A DNA stretch of 64,000 bases from Burhinus oedicnemus (lineage: Eukaryota; Chordata; Aves; Charadriiformes; Burhinidae): the NCBI GenBank assembly GCA_008921705.1, contig VFFE01007105.1, positions 570,663 to 634,662 on the forward strand. The letters run 5' to 3'. The notes below the pieces were generated by a model, which made no database searches, was not told the origin of the DNA, and worked only from the letters and a program-made list of their open reading frames with translations. Of the stretch, positions 23,901 to 34,690 are shown one piece after another. Position 1 is the stretch's first letter, and each line of letters begins with the position of its first letter. A program made the translations under genes and the position numbers.

Positions 23901-25671
23901 GTAGCTGGCTGAATGCTGGGTGGCTGGAGAAAGCTAAAACCAAACAAATACTGTCACTAAATGAAATACAGAAGTCAACTACAAGCTGCAGCGGCATTCC
24001 TGGCTGTGGAATGCTCGTCTCTCTGGCCATGGCCAGGACAGCAAGCTGGGCTGGGAGCGTGTTGCATGGAAGTTCTTCCTGCTTCCGAGACAGCTTTGGG
24101 GGTGCTCCTGCTCCCAGCACATGTGCTGGGTGATTGCGTTTCTGTCCTGCTCCCTCTTTCTCAGGAGTTTTTTTGGTACATTACACACCTTGGGCATTGC
24201 AGATGGCTCATGCTCTCCCTCACCCCACAGCAAACTCGGAGGGCAGAGCCAAATTCTGGCAAACAACTGTTTTGGCCTGCAAAGATGGCGGTGTGGGTAG
24301 GAGGGGTCTTCTTCAAGGGGAGGTTTTACATGTAACTGCATTTTGGGTCTGCTCTCCCCAGCAGCAGATTTTGGGAACGGCACCGCGCCGATCCTCCCGA
24401 GGGACTTCAGTTACGCGCTGCAAGAGAAACAGGAGCATTTGGCCAGGTGAACCCCAGCACGGCACCAACGCCATCTTCATTGCAAGCAATAATGTAAGCG
24501 AGAGGAAAAAGCTTGGCTTGGGCTATTGCTGAAGCAGAAGGCACATGTGAAGCTGTGATGTTTGAGGGCCGGGCGAGCCTGTTCCTGAACCTGCGCAAAC
24601 TCCGGCCCCGCAGAAGCCTTCCCGCTCCCAGCTCTGCCCCCGTCCTGTCTCTCTCCCTGTCGCCCAGAGCAGAGCTGCTTGGCTTTTGTGTTTCTCTCAG
24701 TCCCTTGTCTGACTGGTTTCCTGGTACGTGCGGGCCGAAGATGCCGTCAGTCCGTGGGCCAGCAAAGTGGCCATCACTCGCCCAGACGGGCACCCCCAGG
24801 ACAGACAGGAAAGAGCAGAAAGTCAGTGTCGTTACTCAAAACGTAGCTCTTTGGCCGCAGTTATTTACAGGAACTTGATAGGTGTGCCCGTGTGTTTCTC
24901 CAAAAGAGATGGGCATCACTCCCGACCGCTACCGGCTCTGGATGCCACGGTGCCGTAACCCCACTTCCCTTGGTTATAACCGTATTTTTTGGGCTATCTA
25001 GAAATACACGACTTGACTGTCTTACCTGTGACATGCCACTGGGTTTCTGGAAAGAGCACTTTGCCTTGCAGTGATAAAGCACCCCGTTCCTTCTCCCTGT
25101 GGGTGCTTGCTCCCTGCGTGCCCAGGGAAAAGCAGGGCAGGAACGTGCTCGGCTCCCGGGGCTCAGCCCTCTGCAGCGGGGCAGCGTGCGGCCGGGCGCC
25201 CTCCCCTCGAAAACCCACCCCCTGCTCTACTGCCACAGGTTCTGAACGGCTCCTCACGCCGCGCTGGCCATCAGACGGCTGGCTGGAGAACTGGGCTGTC
25301 TTCAGGTCTGGGTTGGAGCTGAGCAAAGTTGAGGAACAGAAAGCATTTTAAACCCACGTTTCGCAGAAGAGGTGATGCGAGCTCCGCTTAAAGCAACCCC
25401 TGCCAGCACTGGCAAGGCGCTATTTTGTCAGCGTTGAACCTCCAGCTACTCATTAATCATTTCGCTCAGTTCAGATGGAGGACACAAAGCAAGGGGAGGT
25501 GGGATATTTCCAGAACAAACCTATTTTTTGGTTACCCACGACTGTTTTAGCCTCTGGTTTGCTGACAAGCTGGAGCCCCACCCCAGCGATTCGTGCTCAG
25601 CCTTTGGGAAAAGAGTGAGACCGCTCTGAGGAAAATGATTTAAAATGCCTTCAGATGCCTTTTCACTTCTT

Positions 25672-25677
25672 TTTATT
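25672..25677 (-). terminator. ARHGEF9: Candidate polyadenylation signal AATAAA
   Basis: The minus strand reads AATAAA here, about 3.76 kb after the ARHGEF9 stop. It is the most distal clear signal before the sequence changes to GC-richer intergenic DNA. It is assigned to ARHGEF9 by position only. Confidence 0.45.
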
Positions 25678-25770
25678 TAATTCCATAAATATTTTCATAA
25701 GGCTCAGTGTCTTTACAACACTTTTTTAAACACTTTTTTTGTTTTATACACACAACTTTGACACTTGTTT

Positions 25771-25783
25771 GACAGGGTCAAAC
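25771..25783. other. Small stem-loop in distal 3' UTR
   Basis: GTTTGAC (from 25767) and GTCAAAC (25777-25783) are perfect inverted arms with a 3-nt loop. The mRNA would form a 7-bp hairpin about 95 nt upstream of the distal AATAAA. Confidence 0.5.
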
Positions 25784-25844
25784 AGTCCAATATAAACAAA
25801 ATAATAAAACTGGCAAGTGCGGATCAGCTGGGTTACCAAAATCC

Positions 25845-25955
25845 TTTTTTTTTTCTTTTTTTTTTTTCTCTTACTGTTAAAACCCCAAAAGCACTAAAAT
25901 ATCAGTATTTGGCTTCAAACTAGAATTTTAAAAACCTTTTTTTTTTTTTTTTTTT
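25845..25955. repeat. Two T-rich tracts at the distal 3' UTR
   Basis: T10-C-T12 at 25845-25867 and T19 at 25937-25955. In ARHGEF9 mRNA these are genomic A tracts. They can be primed by oligo-dT and would give false 3' ends in cDNA data. Confidence 0.9.
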
Positions 25956-27121
25956 AAGTTCTCTGCTACAAGTCCCTGTCGTCATAGTGCCTTTAAACTC
26001 CTACAGACTCTTCTTTTCTTCTTAAGGAAAAATAAGCTTGGTGATGCCATGCAGAACTTACAATAGCTACTAAATATACATGTTCCCTGAAATGTAGCTG
26101 CAATGAAAAGATGACAGAGCATAAAGAGAACAAAACCAGAAACCCAAAGCACCACAGTGTACTATCAATAACATTGCAGTGGATGGCCAGTGACCATCCA
26201 GAAACTGAAACAGATTTCAAATATATTTCTCTATGTATTATTTTCTATTTACAACTGTTAGATGCACCTAGGTTGGTTCTTGTTTGATCTTTTTGGAGAG
26301 GGTGGGGAGGCGAAAGTCTTGAATTTAGATCCTCTGTTCTAGTGTCTAGGTCAAGGGGTAACGCATGTCATTTACCTAGGGAAGAGGGTATTTTTATTTT
26401 TTATATATATATATAGATTCAGCCAGAGAAATACCGTAAACATGGAAGTTTGTTACAACTCTCTTGTTTCTGCATATGGAATGGTAAGTGGGTTCCTCCT
26501 GTCTGGCATTGAAATGAAAGTCTGTCTCAGACGCTCGGTCAAAATCACCCCGCTCTGATTGCACCCGCGCTGCTTCCAGCGCCTTCAGACACGAGGCAGC
26601 CCAGCCCCGCTCCCTAGTGGGAAAGCCACAGAAGGTAGGAAAAGTGGGACCCAGTGCTGGTTCTTCTTTGTGATAATGCTCCATCTCTTGCAGCACCTCG
26701 GCAATTTATGGAGGGGAAGAGCTTTCTTGAGTGCCATGCCTGAGAGCCAAGCCCCTCTTCCCTCTGGAACAAGCGCCTGCATCTGCTGTGCCTGCCGCCT
26801 GGCTTCGGCAAGCGCTAGCAACGCTAGTTTTGGCTTTCCATTTAAGAAAGAAGCTGCGAGTCCAACAAGTGGCCTTGTCAGATCAAGCGAGTCTTGATTT
26901 ATGATGCAAATAATGGTGTGGCGGTGGTGTTTCTTTTTTCCTAGTGCTGAATATTTAGGAAGCATCTTCTCATAAAAATTATGGATGTCTCATTCTCACT
27001 CTCTGAGGCACAAAACAGTAAATGAACAGGCTTAACTAATGTGCTTGTTACTTTTTTTTCCCTAAGCAATTAAAAAGGCAAAGGAATAAGTGAAATTTTC
27101 ATCATGTTGACAACACTTTGT

Positions 27122-27160
27122 AATCTCTCTCTCTTTTCTCTCTCTCTCCCTGCATCTCTC
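27122..27160. repeat. (TC)n microsatellite
   Basis: CTCTCTCTCTTTTCTCTCTC-type pyrimidine repeat; in ARHGEF9 mRNA it would be a (GA)n run within the 3' UTR. Confidence 0.85.
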
Positions 27161-29246
27161 CAGCCATTCAGAAACAGTAAAACACGTCAGTTAACTCCTG
27201 AGAACCCATCTCATGCACTTCTTTAAATACCCACTCCGTTAAAGAAACAAAATAATATTTGCTACATATTCAATATGCAAATCTGACCATCCAAATGCAA
27301 AGATACAAAAGAGCATAAAAATAAGTTCTGATATAAAATTGGGTTGCCTCCTATTCGGGATTGCCGGTGTTCCGCTGCTGCCTGTCACAGAGGGGCCACT
27401 CTTCCTCTCCAAAACACTCATCTGGCTTCGCTGCGTATTGATAGTTTCTAGATTACTAAAAAGTGCTGAGATTATTTTTGTACTTAAATCAAAAATGTAG
27501 CCACTGCCTTGTAAAATGCCCTGAAACAAAACAGGCTCCATGAAATCACACTCTCTGCTCTTCCCATCCTCTTCTATTTCTTAGGGAAGAAAAAAAACCC
27601 AACATATCTCCACCCTACTTGGCCTGGGGTGCTTACGTGGTGTATCAGATTCAAAAGAAAATGATAAATACTGTGATCAATCCCTTCATCCCACATTTTC
27701 AAAGGAGCTTGCAGAATAGCTCTGCAAAGTTTTTAAGTTCATCTACTAAATCTGGTTAAACAGTCTCATTTGCCCTAGGAAAAAAAAATCATCCTAGTGC
27801 ACAATGATTTGGTTTACAAGCTTAAACATAAGCTTCTGCGCTTGCAAACAAATGTACTTAAGGCTGAAATTGTAGGAAGTGTCTTTAAAAACAGAGCTAT
27901 GAATCTCCAGAGGGAGAAAAAGAGAGAGAAAGAGACCTGGAGAGTTCAGCTAATCACTCCAGAGCCCACTGACACTGATACACCTCTGCTGAACCGTCGA
28001 TGCTGTTCAGACTGAACTGATCACGGGTTTAGATTAGGGCACGTAATCACGGTCATACGGCTAAACTTCTCAGGTCGCATCCGTATCTCTCCTGAAAGGC
28101 AGCTCTCAACTCCTCTGCAGCTCGGGTGCATTAAATATCAGGTAAAAACTTTCAATTACTTGGGCAATGATCCTTCTGCTATTGGGTCACTACGGCACCT
28201 CATGTTTTGCCCGGGCGGTCAGTGCCCAAGCGAAGCCAGGGATCGTATATGCAATAGGGTAGAGCAGGCAGTGAGCGCAGTCATGGTCCTCGCTTTTGGG
28301 ATCACTGCTCCTGGAAATGGCAATTAGTGGTTCATTAACGCAGTACTGTGCAGGCGTGAGTGTGGCCAACAGGATGGGACCTTAGTTCCTGAAGAAAGAA
28401 AACTGGCCATTTGTTGGACCTAATAGCCAATTTTCCTCTAGCTGGAATGGAGGGCATGAAGCCATCGGTTTTTAAGCTTTTATCTTTGCATGGAAAACAA
28501 AGATAGGAGTAGGCTTTTCCGAGTCATGTCTCAGCTCAAAAAGAAAATAAATTAAAGATAACCCCACAGACATAAAACTAAATGCAACAGAAATAAAAGC
28601 CCCTGATATTCTTTTCTCAGTCTTACTCTGAGTGTGAACATATCACACTGAATTGAGAAAAAGACAGTGCATAAGAAAAATGCAAAAAATTAACTGAGGA
28701 AAACCCATCTCTCACTTCCTAAATAGCTGACAGCCCTTCGGCTTGTTTTCACCTGCCCACAACAAAACAGTTAAAAGCCAGAGAAATACTGCGCAGCAGA
28801 GCATGGTGCACAAGGGAGCACATCCAGACAGGCACGAGTCAGACCAGAGAATGCAGGACGGGGACGGGGAAGGGGTCGATGCTCTTCACTGAAATGGTAA
28901 CTCCGGGGACAGCCAAGGAAGGGACGGAGAGGGAGGGAGAGGGAGCAGAGATCTCCCAGCACTCCAAAAAACAAACAACACCCCCCCCATAAATAAAATC
29001 AAATAAAATATACACCAATGTAGTCCATGAGGAACTTCGATGACGAATTCACACAAGCGAGAAAGCATTCTGGGATGCCAATGACGACTTGAATGAAAAT
29101 GAAGAAGAGAAAAAAAAAAAAGAAAAAAAGATGTCCGACCAATGGAATAAAATAAAATAGGTCACATGGTTAGAAATCATTGGTGCTTCCTAGTATCTAG
29201 TAGCAGATTGCTTCCCAAAAACAACAAAAAAAGTTTTTGGTCCTTC

Positions 29247-29323
29247 TATATATATACATATATGTATATATATTATTATTTTTAAAATGTTTGTGTGTAT
29301 ATATATATATATGTATATATATT
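29247..29323. repeat. TA-rich microsatellite in ARHGEF9 3' UTR
   Basis: There are two (TA)n blocks (29247-29275 and 29292-29323) separated by a short TTATTATTTTTAAA spacer. The first contains a perfect 26-bp palindrome (29248-29273) centred on CATATATG. In the mRNA it would lie roughly 110-190 nt after the stop codon and could fold on itself. Confidence 0.9.
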
Positions 29324-29371
29324 TAGTTGCAACAGTGCTTCTCCGAAAAAAGGTCCATCTATAAATATAAT

Positions 29372-29387
29372 TTTATTTATTTTTATT
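29372..29387 (-). terminator. ARHGEF9: Cluster of stop-proximal AATAAA signals
   Basis: Three AATAAA hexamers on the minus strand (29372-29377, 29376-29381, 29382-29387) lie within 70 nt of the ARHGEF9 stop codon. They could support a very short 3' UTR, or may be chance matches in an A/T-only stretch. Confidence 0.3.
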
Positions 29388-29434
29388 TTTAAATTTGAGT
29401 TCTTTTAAGTTAAAATTCTCCATCTCTCTAGGTA

Positions 29435-29616
29435 TTATTTTTTGAATGGTGTTAACCTGCTGAAGTTTTGCCAGAATGGTGCCTGGCTGCGTCTGGGTTC
29501 GGTGAACTCGAAGACCTGGGACTGGGATATGCCATCTGTCACCATGTATTGTCCCTGATTTAATGGATCCTGGGGTGGTGGGTAGGCTGGAGGAACCGAC
29601 TTGGAGTAGCTCACAC
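29435..29616 (-). CDS. ARHGEF9: ARHGEF9 terminal coding exon with stop codon
   Basis: The last coding segment completes a split glycine codon and encodes 59 further residues. It begins [20 protein letters not shown], passes through [19 protein letters not shown], and ends SRLTPFKK followed by TAA at 29435-29437. The acceptor is ATCGATGCAG (AG at 29617-29618) after a TTTTTCCCCCC tract. The short VPPAYPPP stretch is the proline-containing tail typical of the collybistin isoform with this C terminus. It lies downstream of the PH domain and is probably flexible. Mammalian collybistin is known to have alternative C-terminal ends; I saw no second terminal exon in this window. Confidence 0.97.
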
Positions 29617-30884
29617 CTGCATCGATGATTGGGGGGAAAAAGAAACAGATCAGTCAAAGTGCAATTGGGTCAATAGTCTTTCTTCGTCATGCTATCGCTT
29701 CTTACCACTTAATAACCAGGGTCCCAAACAACAGGGAGACGTGCTAGAGACGGCAAATCTACGGAGGAACGCAGCAGCTGCCTGAACTCTCAGCTCGGAG
29801 GCTACCTACACTAGGCCACGTGGTGAAGATTTGGAAAAGATCCATTACTTTTGTATTGGCAGAGTTTTGCCTGCCCTCATGGAAAAGTCCTGCGTGACCT
29901 AACGAGGCACAAACACATGGCCAGGCCATACACAGTATCAGTCTGGTCAGACGAAGGCATGACAACTGCATCATTCAACCCGCTCGCAAATTTTGGTGTT
30001 TCCAAGCTTGTTTTTTACCCTCCCTCCCAGCTATGCTTGGAAAGTGGTTTTGCCCCAACGCACCGTGGTGACCAGCCCCGAGCAGCGTGACCCTGAGGAC
30101 CACTCAGCACCGGTTCCTGCGTCAGAACGGAGCAGAGCTGCTCTGGAGGAAGCACTACGCTGCAGGGACCCGCATCGCTTCAGCGCTATTCTGCCTGTAC
30201 AAAGGGCAACTCATTATTTTCTTTAGGAAAGTTTGTAGGACTTTTCCATAGGGTTCATGTTAAATTCACCAGTCTGGTTTCAGCCAAAAACGGCTGCACG
30301 CAATGCAGAAAAGGCTGATTCTGCTCAATCCAAACTGGTAGCAATGGATGGACTGGCAAGGCTACACTTTCAGGTTCTAGATGCGTAATTCCCACGTGTG
30401 TGAGTCACGGCTCCTGTGCAGGAATGGGGTGAGGGGATGCTGCCCTTACAGCTTTCCCACGGAAGGGGGGAGCTTCAGCAAGCTGGGACCTATGCAACCA
30501 GTTGTAAAGGATGGAGTAGAAAGGGCGGCTCTGGGTGAACAAAGTGGAACAGAAGGGAGACATGTCACCACCAGAGTGTAGGCTACAGGGAACAGTTATA
30601 TAGCTACTTCTGTATTTCCTTCCCCGCAACACCACTGATGAGGGATAATCCCTCCTTCAGCCTCGGGGTAGCGTGATCGGCTGGAAACCACAACTCCAGA
30701 GAAGGGCAGGAAGGAGGAGCAGGGCTCTGAAGCAGGTTGCTGTAAGCTCTGGCCATCTCTGGATCCCCTCTGCTGCAGGCAGAACTGCTCTTCCTTCTGC
30801 GGGGAGGGCAGCCCCGGCCGCGTGACGGGTGGCAAGCTTCGCAAGGGCCATCTCGAGGCCATTGCCTCCCCTGGTTTTAACCGC

Positions 30885-31045
30885 AGGAGCGAGGCGACTC
30901 TACCCCAGCAGATCAGTGTCCTCATCTGGAAAGCGGGATGGCATCACCCACCTACCTCACACGAGGGTTGTGAAGCTAAATTAATTAATGTTTGTAAAAC
31001 ACTTTGAGATCCTCGGCTGGGAAGGTGCTAGAGAAGGCAAAATAC
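30885..31045 (+). repeat. MIR/MIR3-type SINE relic
   Basis: GTGTCCTCATCTGGAAAGCG, then CACCTACCTCACACGAGGGT and TTGTAAAACACTTTGAGATC followed by CTCGGCTGGGAAGGTGCTA, reproduce the order of the core and 3' tail of a MIR3-like SINE. It lies in the 11-kb ARHGEF9 intron. Confidence 0.75.
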
Positions 31046-31849
31046 GGTGATTAGCACCCAAGTACCACAGCAACGTGTGTAAAAGAAATGAGACTCTTTG
31101 CATTCAGTTAGCGGTTCCTACCGACACACAAACACATGCTTTGCAGGACCAGTGCCGGCCGGCCCGGGCACAGGAAGGCTGCACACAGTCAGGTACTTAC
31201 AGACAAAGGAAAAAGCCTCACAAATTGCACTCACGGAGCTCATCTGACAACTTTTATATGTTGCCGCAGTATAATTCAGGACCTCTTAGCTAAGGCTTTA
31301 GTGTGGCTTTAGGAAAGAGAATTAATCCGCTTCCCCTTGTGATAGAATTTACCAACCAAGGGTTGTTAAAATCCTCCAAAGGTTCAGACCAAATGGAGAT
31401 ATCATCTTGACTATGTCTAACTGATTTCTCCTTTACAGCAAATACCATCAAATCATGCTGTCCACTGTAGGGAGTAACCAAGACCTTTCTCCTTACGGTG
31501 GACAAAAAGCACTCCATGATTCATACTTATTAACCTTTAACAAATTCATCACAGTTAATATTTCAAACTTACTGGAAAAGAACAACCTGGAGATGTTCTG
31601 CGTTTGTATCTGCATGCTGGAATAGAGTTACTCATCAACAAGTTTTCTACTCTGTCTTTCCCAAGCTCCTCTGTCCCACAGAAAGCCTGCAGAGCAGAGT
31701 GCAGCCCCAGAGCCCTTGCTGTCCTGGGGTCAAACCTGGAACAGGGTCAGTTCTGGGATACCTGAGACAACTTCTGTACCATCCGTGTTGGCAGGCTCCA
31801 ACTGTCAATTTGAATTTACCACTCTAGATGACTTATGCCAATGAAGTCC

Positions 31850-31903
31850 CATAAGGGTAGAGCTCATCTCTGAGCTCATCATAAGGGATTGAGCTCATCT
31901 CTG
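31850..31903. repeat. Imperfect tandem duplication, about 30-bp unit
   Basis: CATAAGGGTAGAGCTCATCT (31850) is repeated as CATAAGGGATTGAGCTCATC (31880), with an extra AGCTCAT piece between. It is a local duplication in the intron. Confidence 0.8.
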
Positions 31904-34599
31904 CCCTACCTCTTCCATCCCTTCTCCTACCACTGTCCTGCTCTGACTTGCCTTGTTGGAAGGCAGGTCAACATGTGGGCAGTGTAACCAACTGCAAGGT
32001 CTGCTCTGGAGGGCAAACTCTAGCCCTGAACCCATACAAGAGTGTAAACATTCTCCTGGAGGCCACCAGTGCCTTGGCCACTTTTCCCAGCAGAGGCTGG
32101 TGGGGAATTTTAGAGTTTGTGGGAAGGTTAGGATCTGGTACAGGTCCCTTACATGGCTAGAGCTGGGAAATATATCTTCTTCTGTCGGGGAAGTGCTTTG
32201 GATCTTTGACTGACCCACAGGACCAGGAATTACTTCAAAGGCAAATAGCCCTTGTGCCACCAAGATGACCAACTGGTGTTCTATAACACAAAACAGCTGT
32301 GAATCTAAAGCTGCTACTAAGGGACATACAGCAGTTGTTTCTAGCTTTGGAAGACCTTAAAACCCCATTGCTTTAATGGCGTGGCCCAAAGTCTTTTGCA
32401 TCCTGTGGCTGCAGAGTAGCAGTCAGCCTTGTGATGCGTGCCGTCTGCCACGCTGAGCTGGGCTGAGCTCTTTATTGTCTCTAAACCAATTTGTGGAGGG
32501 CGAACTATTGTATTTTAATCATGATACAGAAATGCCAAGATATCTCCTGGATCAGCAAAATGTTATGTACTTGGAAGCCTGAAGGAGTAGAGGAAGGACA
32601 ATCTGGCTGAAGTCCACCAACGCTGATGGAGTTACGCTGCAACGAATGTAATCCATAGTCTGTCTTCTCCCAGAGAGAAAAAGGCAGACTCCCCTGGCCA
32701 GATCACTAGCAAACCCCGTTCAGTTCTTTCCCAAAATAGCCTTTTTGGTCCCAGCTCCTGAAAAATGTCTATCCTTGCTTGAAACACACCCATGTGCACA
32801 CTGCCACTTCCCTCAGTAAAGCAGCTCAGACCCATATTCTCAAAGTTGTTTGTGTGGCCCTGCTCGAGGATCTAGGCTATTGGCATTAACATCGAAGCTG
32901 GATGAACGTCAAAAGCTCCTGGCTGGTTCTACTTGAATAAGCAGCTGAAGGTTTGCATATTTATCATATTTATCAAATGGCCTCCACGGCCTGAATGATC
33001 AAGACTGCGGATCTCGATGGCATGCATAATTACGGCGTGTTTGTGGGCATGCAAATAAAAACATTTGTGCTCTGGCAAGTCAGGCTGATAATTCCATAAG
33101 AATACATTTTCTTGTGAAACTGTGATACAGCACTTTGCAATAGCTTGAGGTGCCCCAAGAATGGCTTTCTTTTTTATGACAAACCCACGTTCTTCACAAG
33201 GTGGAACACAGGAATTGGGGGGAGGGGAGGGAGGAAGGAGATTCACCTAATCTGCACGTGTTCAGATCCTGAGAAAGAGCAATTCTGGGAAAAAGTACGA
33301 CAGGTTGGTATTTTTCTATTCCGCTCTGAAGTGGTTTGCTCCCTCATCAGAACTCGGGGCCATTGTGCAAAATTGTCTCTTGAGGGATTTTTTTTTTTTT
33401 TATATGCAAAGCCATAACTCCACTGCAATCCAACAGAAAGAAATGAGCAAAGCTCTTTCCCAATGCAATTTTGGGCTGCTTGGCGAACAGAATTCAAAGC
33501 GCACAGGGAAAGAATCGATAGATAAGTAATGATTTCTAGACACAGCTGCTGCGCTGCCTTTCCAAGGCGTAAGAGAGCAGCGATACACCAATGACCAGAC
33601 CTGGAGCTCCTTCTGCTGGTTCACGCATAATTCTGCACCGTAGCAGAACATAAAGGCTGCAGCTGCATAGCACGATCGTTCGGCAGGGTGGGGGTTGTGG
33701 AAATCCATTCCGAATGAGAAAAAGAAAACTCCAGGGTTTATAATTCGGCTAGACAAAACTGGTGAAGAGAGATGCTGCGCTGTCGGTTGAGATCATGTCT
33801 TTTTTTAGTACTAGGCAACGTCACTTGGAATCTTTCGGATTTCTCAGCTCAGAAGAAAACAATTAAAAAGATGTAAAAACTGTCTCTTTTTTTCCCTTCT
33901 AGCTCTTTTTTCCAAAATGTCTCTTCTGTTTGAGGTTACAAGACAACTTCAGCAGCACTTGAAGATTGAAGAGCATGCTGTTAACTCACAGGCAATCCAC
34001 ATGGACACGTGCAGACAGAGCCAGTTACAAGAGAGCAGGACAGCTACATTGACACTGCACCTTTCCGGAGCCAATACAAAACATACACAGAACACACTCA
34101 GACTTGCCTGTATAAAGCCACGGAAACTTGCCTTACGAGCTGTTTGTTCCATCCTCAACCTTTACGATTTTAGTTTATACTTTGATCGGGAGCTATTTCA
34201 TAGGCTTTTCTTCTACCTAGCCGGCTAGATATCACGCTGTTCATTAGCCGGAGTTGAGCGGGAGACAGTAAAAGATCAACACCTGCTTTCTGGACTGGCC
34301 GAGTGGAGGCTGCTGGTGGGGAAGGAAGCAGTGCTGCGCTAAGGAACCTTTCATCTCCTCTGATCTCAACAGCAGCTGAGCCAACTTGCGTCCTTCAGGA
34401 GCCACGTTCAAAAATCCCATAAATTCCGTTTCCTCCTGAATATTGTAACCCGTACGCAACATGGCGTAGCCAGGAACATACCTCAAGAACACTAATTGTT
34501 GTACGGTTAATTACTCCTGCAACAGCGACAAGTTTAAGTTAAAGAAATAAGAAAAAGTAATGGCTGAAGAGGTACAGCCCTTTGCCCTTCTTCAGCACG

Positions 34600-34690
34600 T
34601 TTCAACAGAGGATCTCAAAGCACTTCACCACTATTCACGGGGTTGCTCTTACGTTTAGAGTTAGCAAACTGCACTGCGTCTGATACTAGT
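34600..34690 (-). repeat. Possible MIR3/L2-tail relic, inverted
   Basis: AGAGGATCTCAAAGCACTTC is the reverse complement of the GAAGTGCTTTGAGATCCTC-type tail of MIR3/L2 repeats. It is the same tail as is seen in plus orientation at about 30997-31020. Only a short part is recognisable. Confidence 0.4.

Larger units (their letters stand above)
16265..25649. other. Intergenic region downstream of ARHGEF9
   Basis: About 9 kb without recognised genes or young CR1 copies. It contains the paired G-rich runs near 17000-17150, a purine-rich tract at 17632-17712, a CpG-rich patch at about 19995-20190, the palindrome at 20970-20990 and a second CpG-rich patch at about 25090-25280. Open frames up to 163 codons occur but look compositional. 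Confidence 0.6.
25655..29434 (-). other. ARHGEF9: Probable ARHGEF9 3' UTR
   Basis: This is about 3.8 kb of AT-rich sequence directly after the stop codon. It is free of recognisable CR1 copies, unlike the DNA beyond it. A canonical AATAAA on the minus strand lies at 25672-25677 and would place cleavage near 25650-25660. Three overlapping AATAAA motifs at 29372-29387, only 48-66 nt after the stop, could give a very short alternative form. The mRNA strand carries a TA-rich microsatellite (29247-29323), a 19-nt A tract (25937-25955) and another A-rich stretch (25845-25867). The extent is inferred from these signals and from the long 3' UTRs known for this gene in mammals. The true 3' end could lie elsewhere. 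Confidence 0.55.

Noticed and set aside
1..25649. A neighbouring gene such as SPIN4, expected near ARHGEF9 in mammals
   Set aside because: No frame on either strand resembles a spindlin or any other family I know; the neighbour must be farther away or arranged differently.
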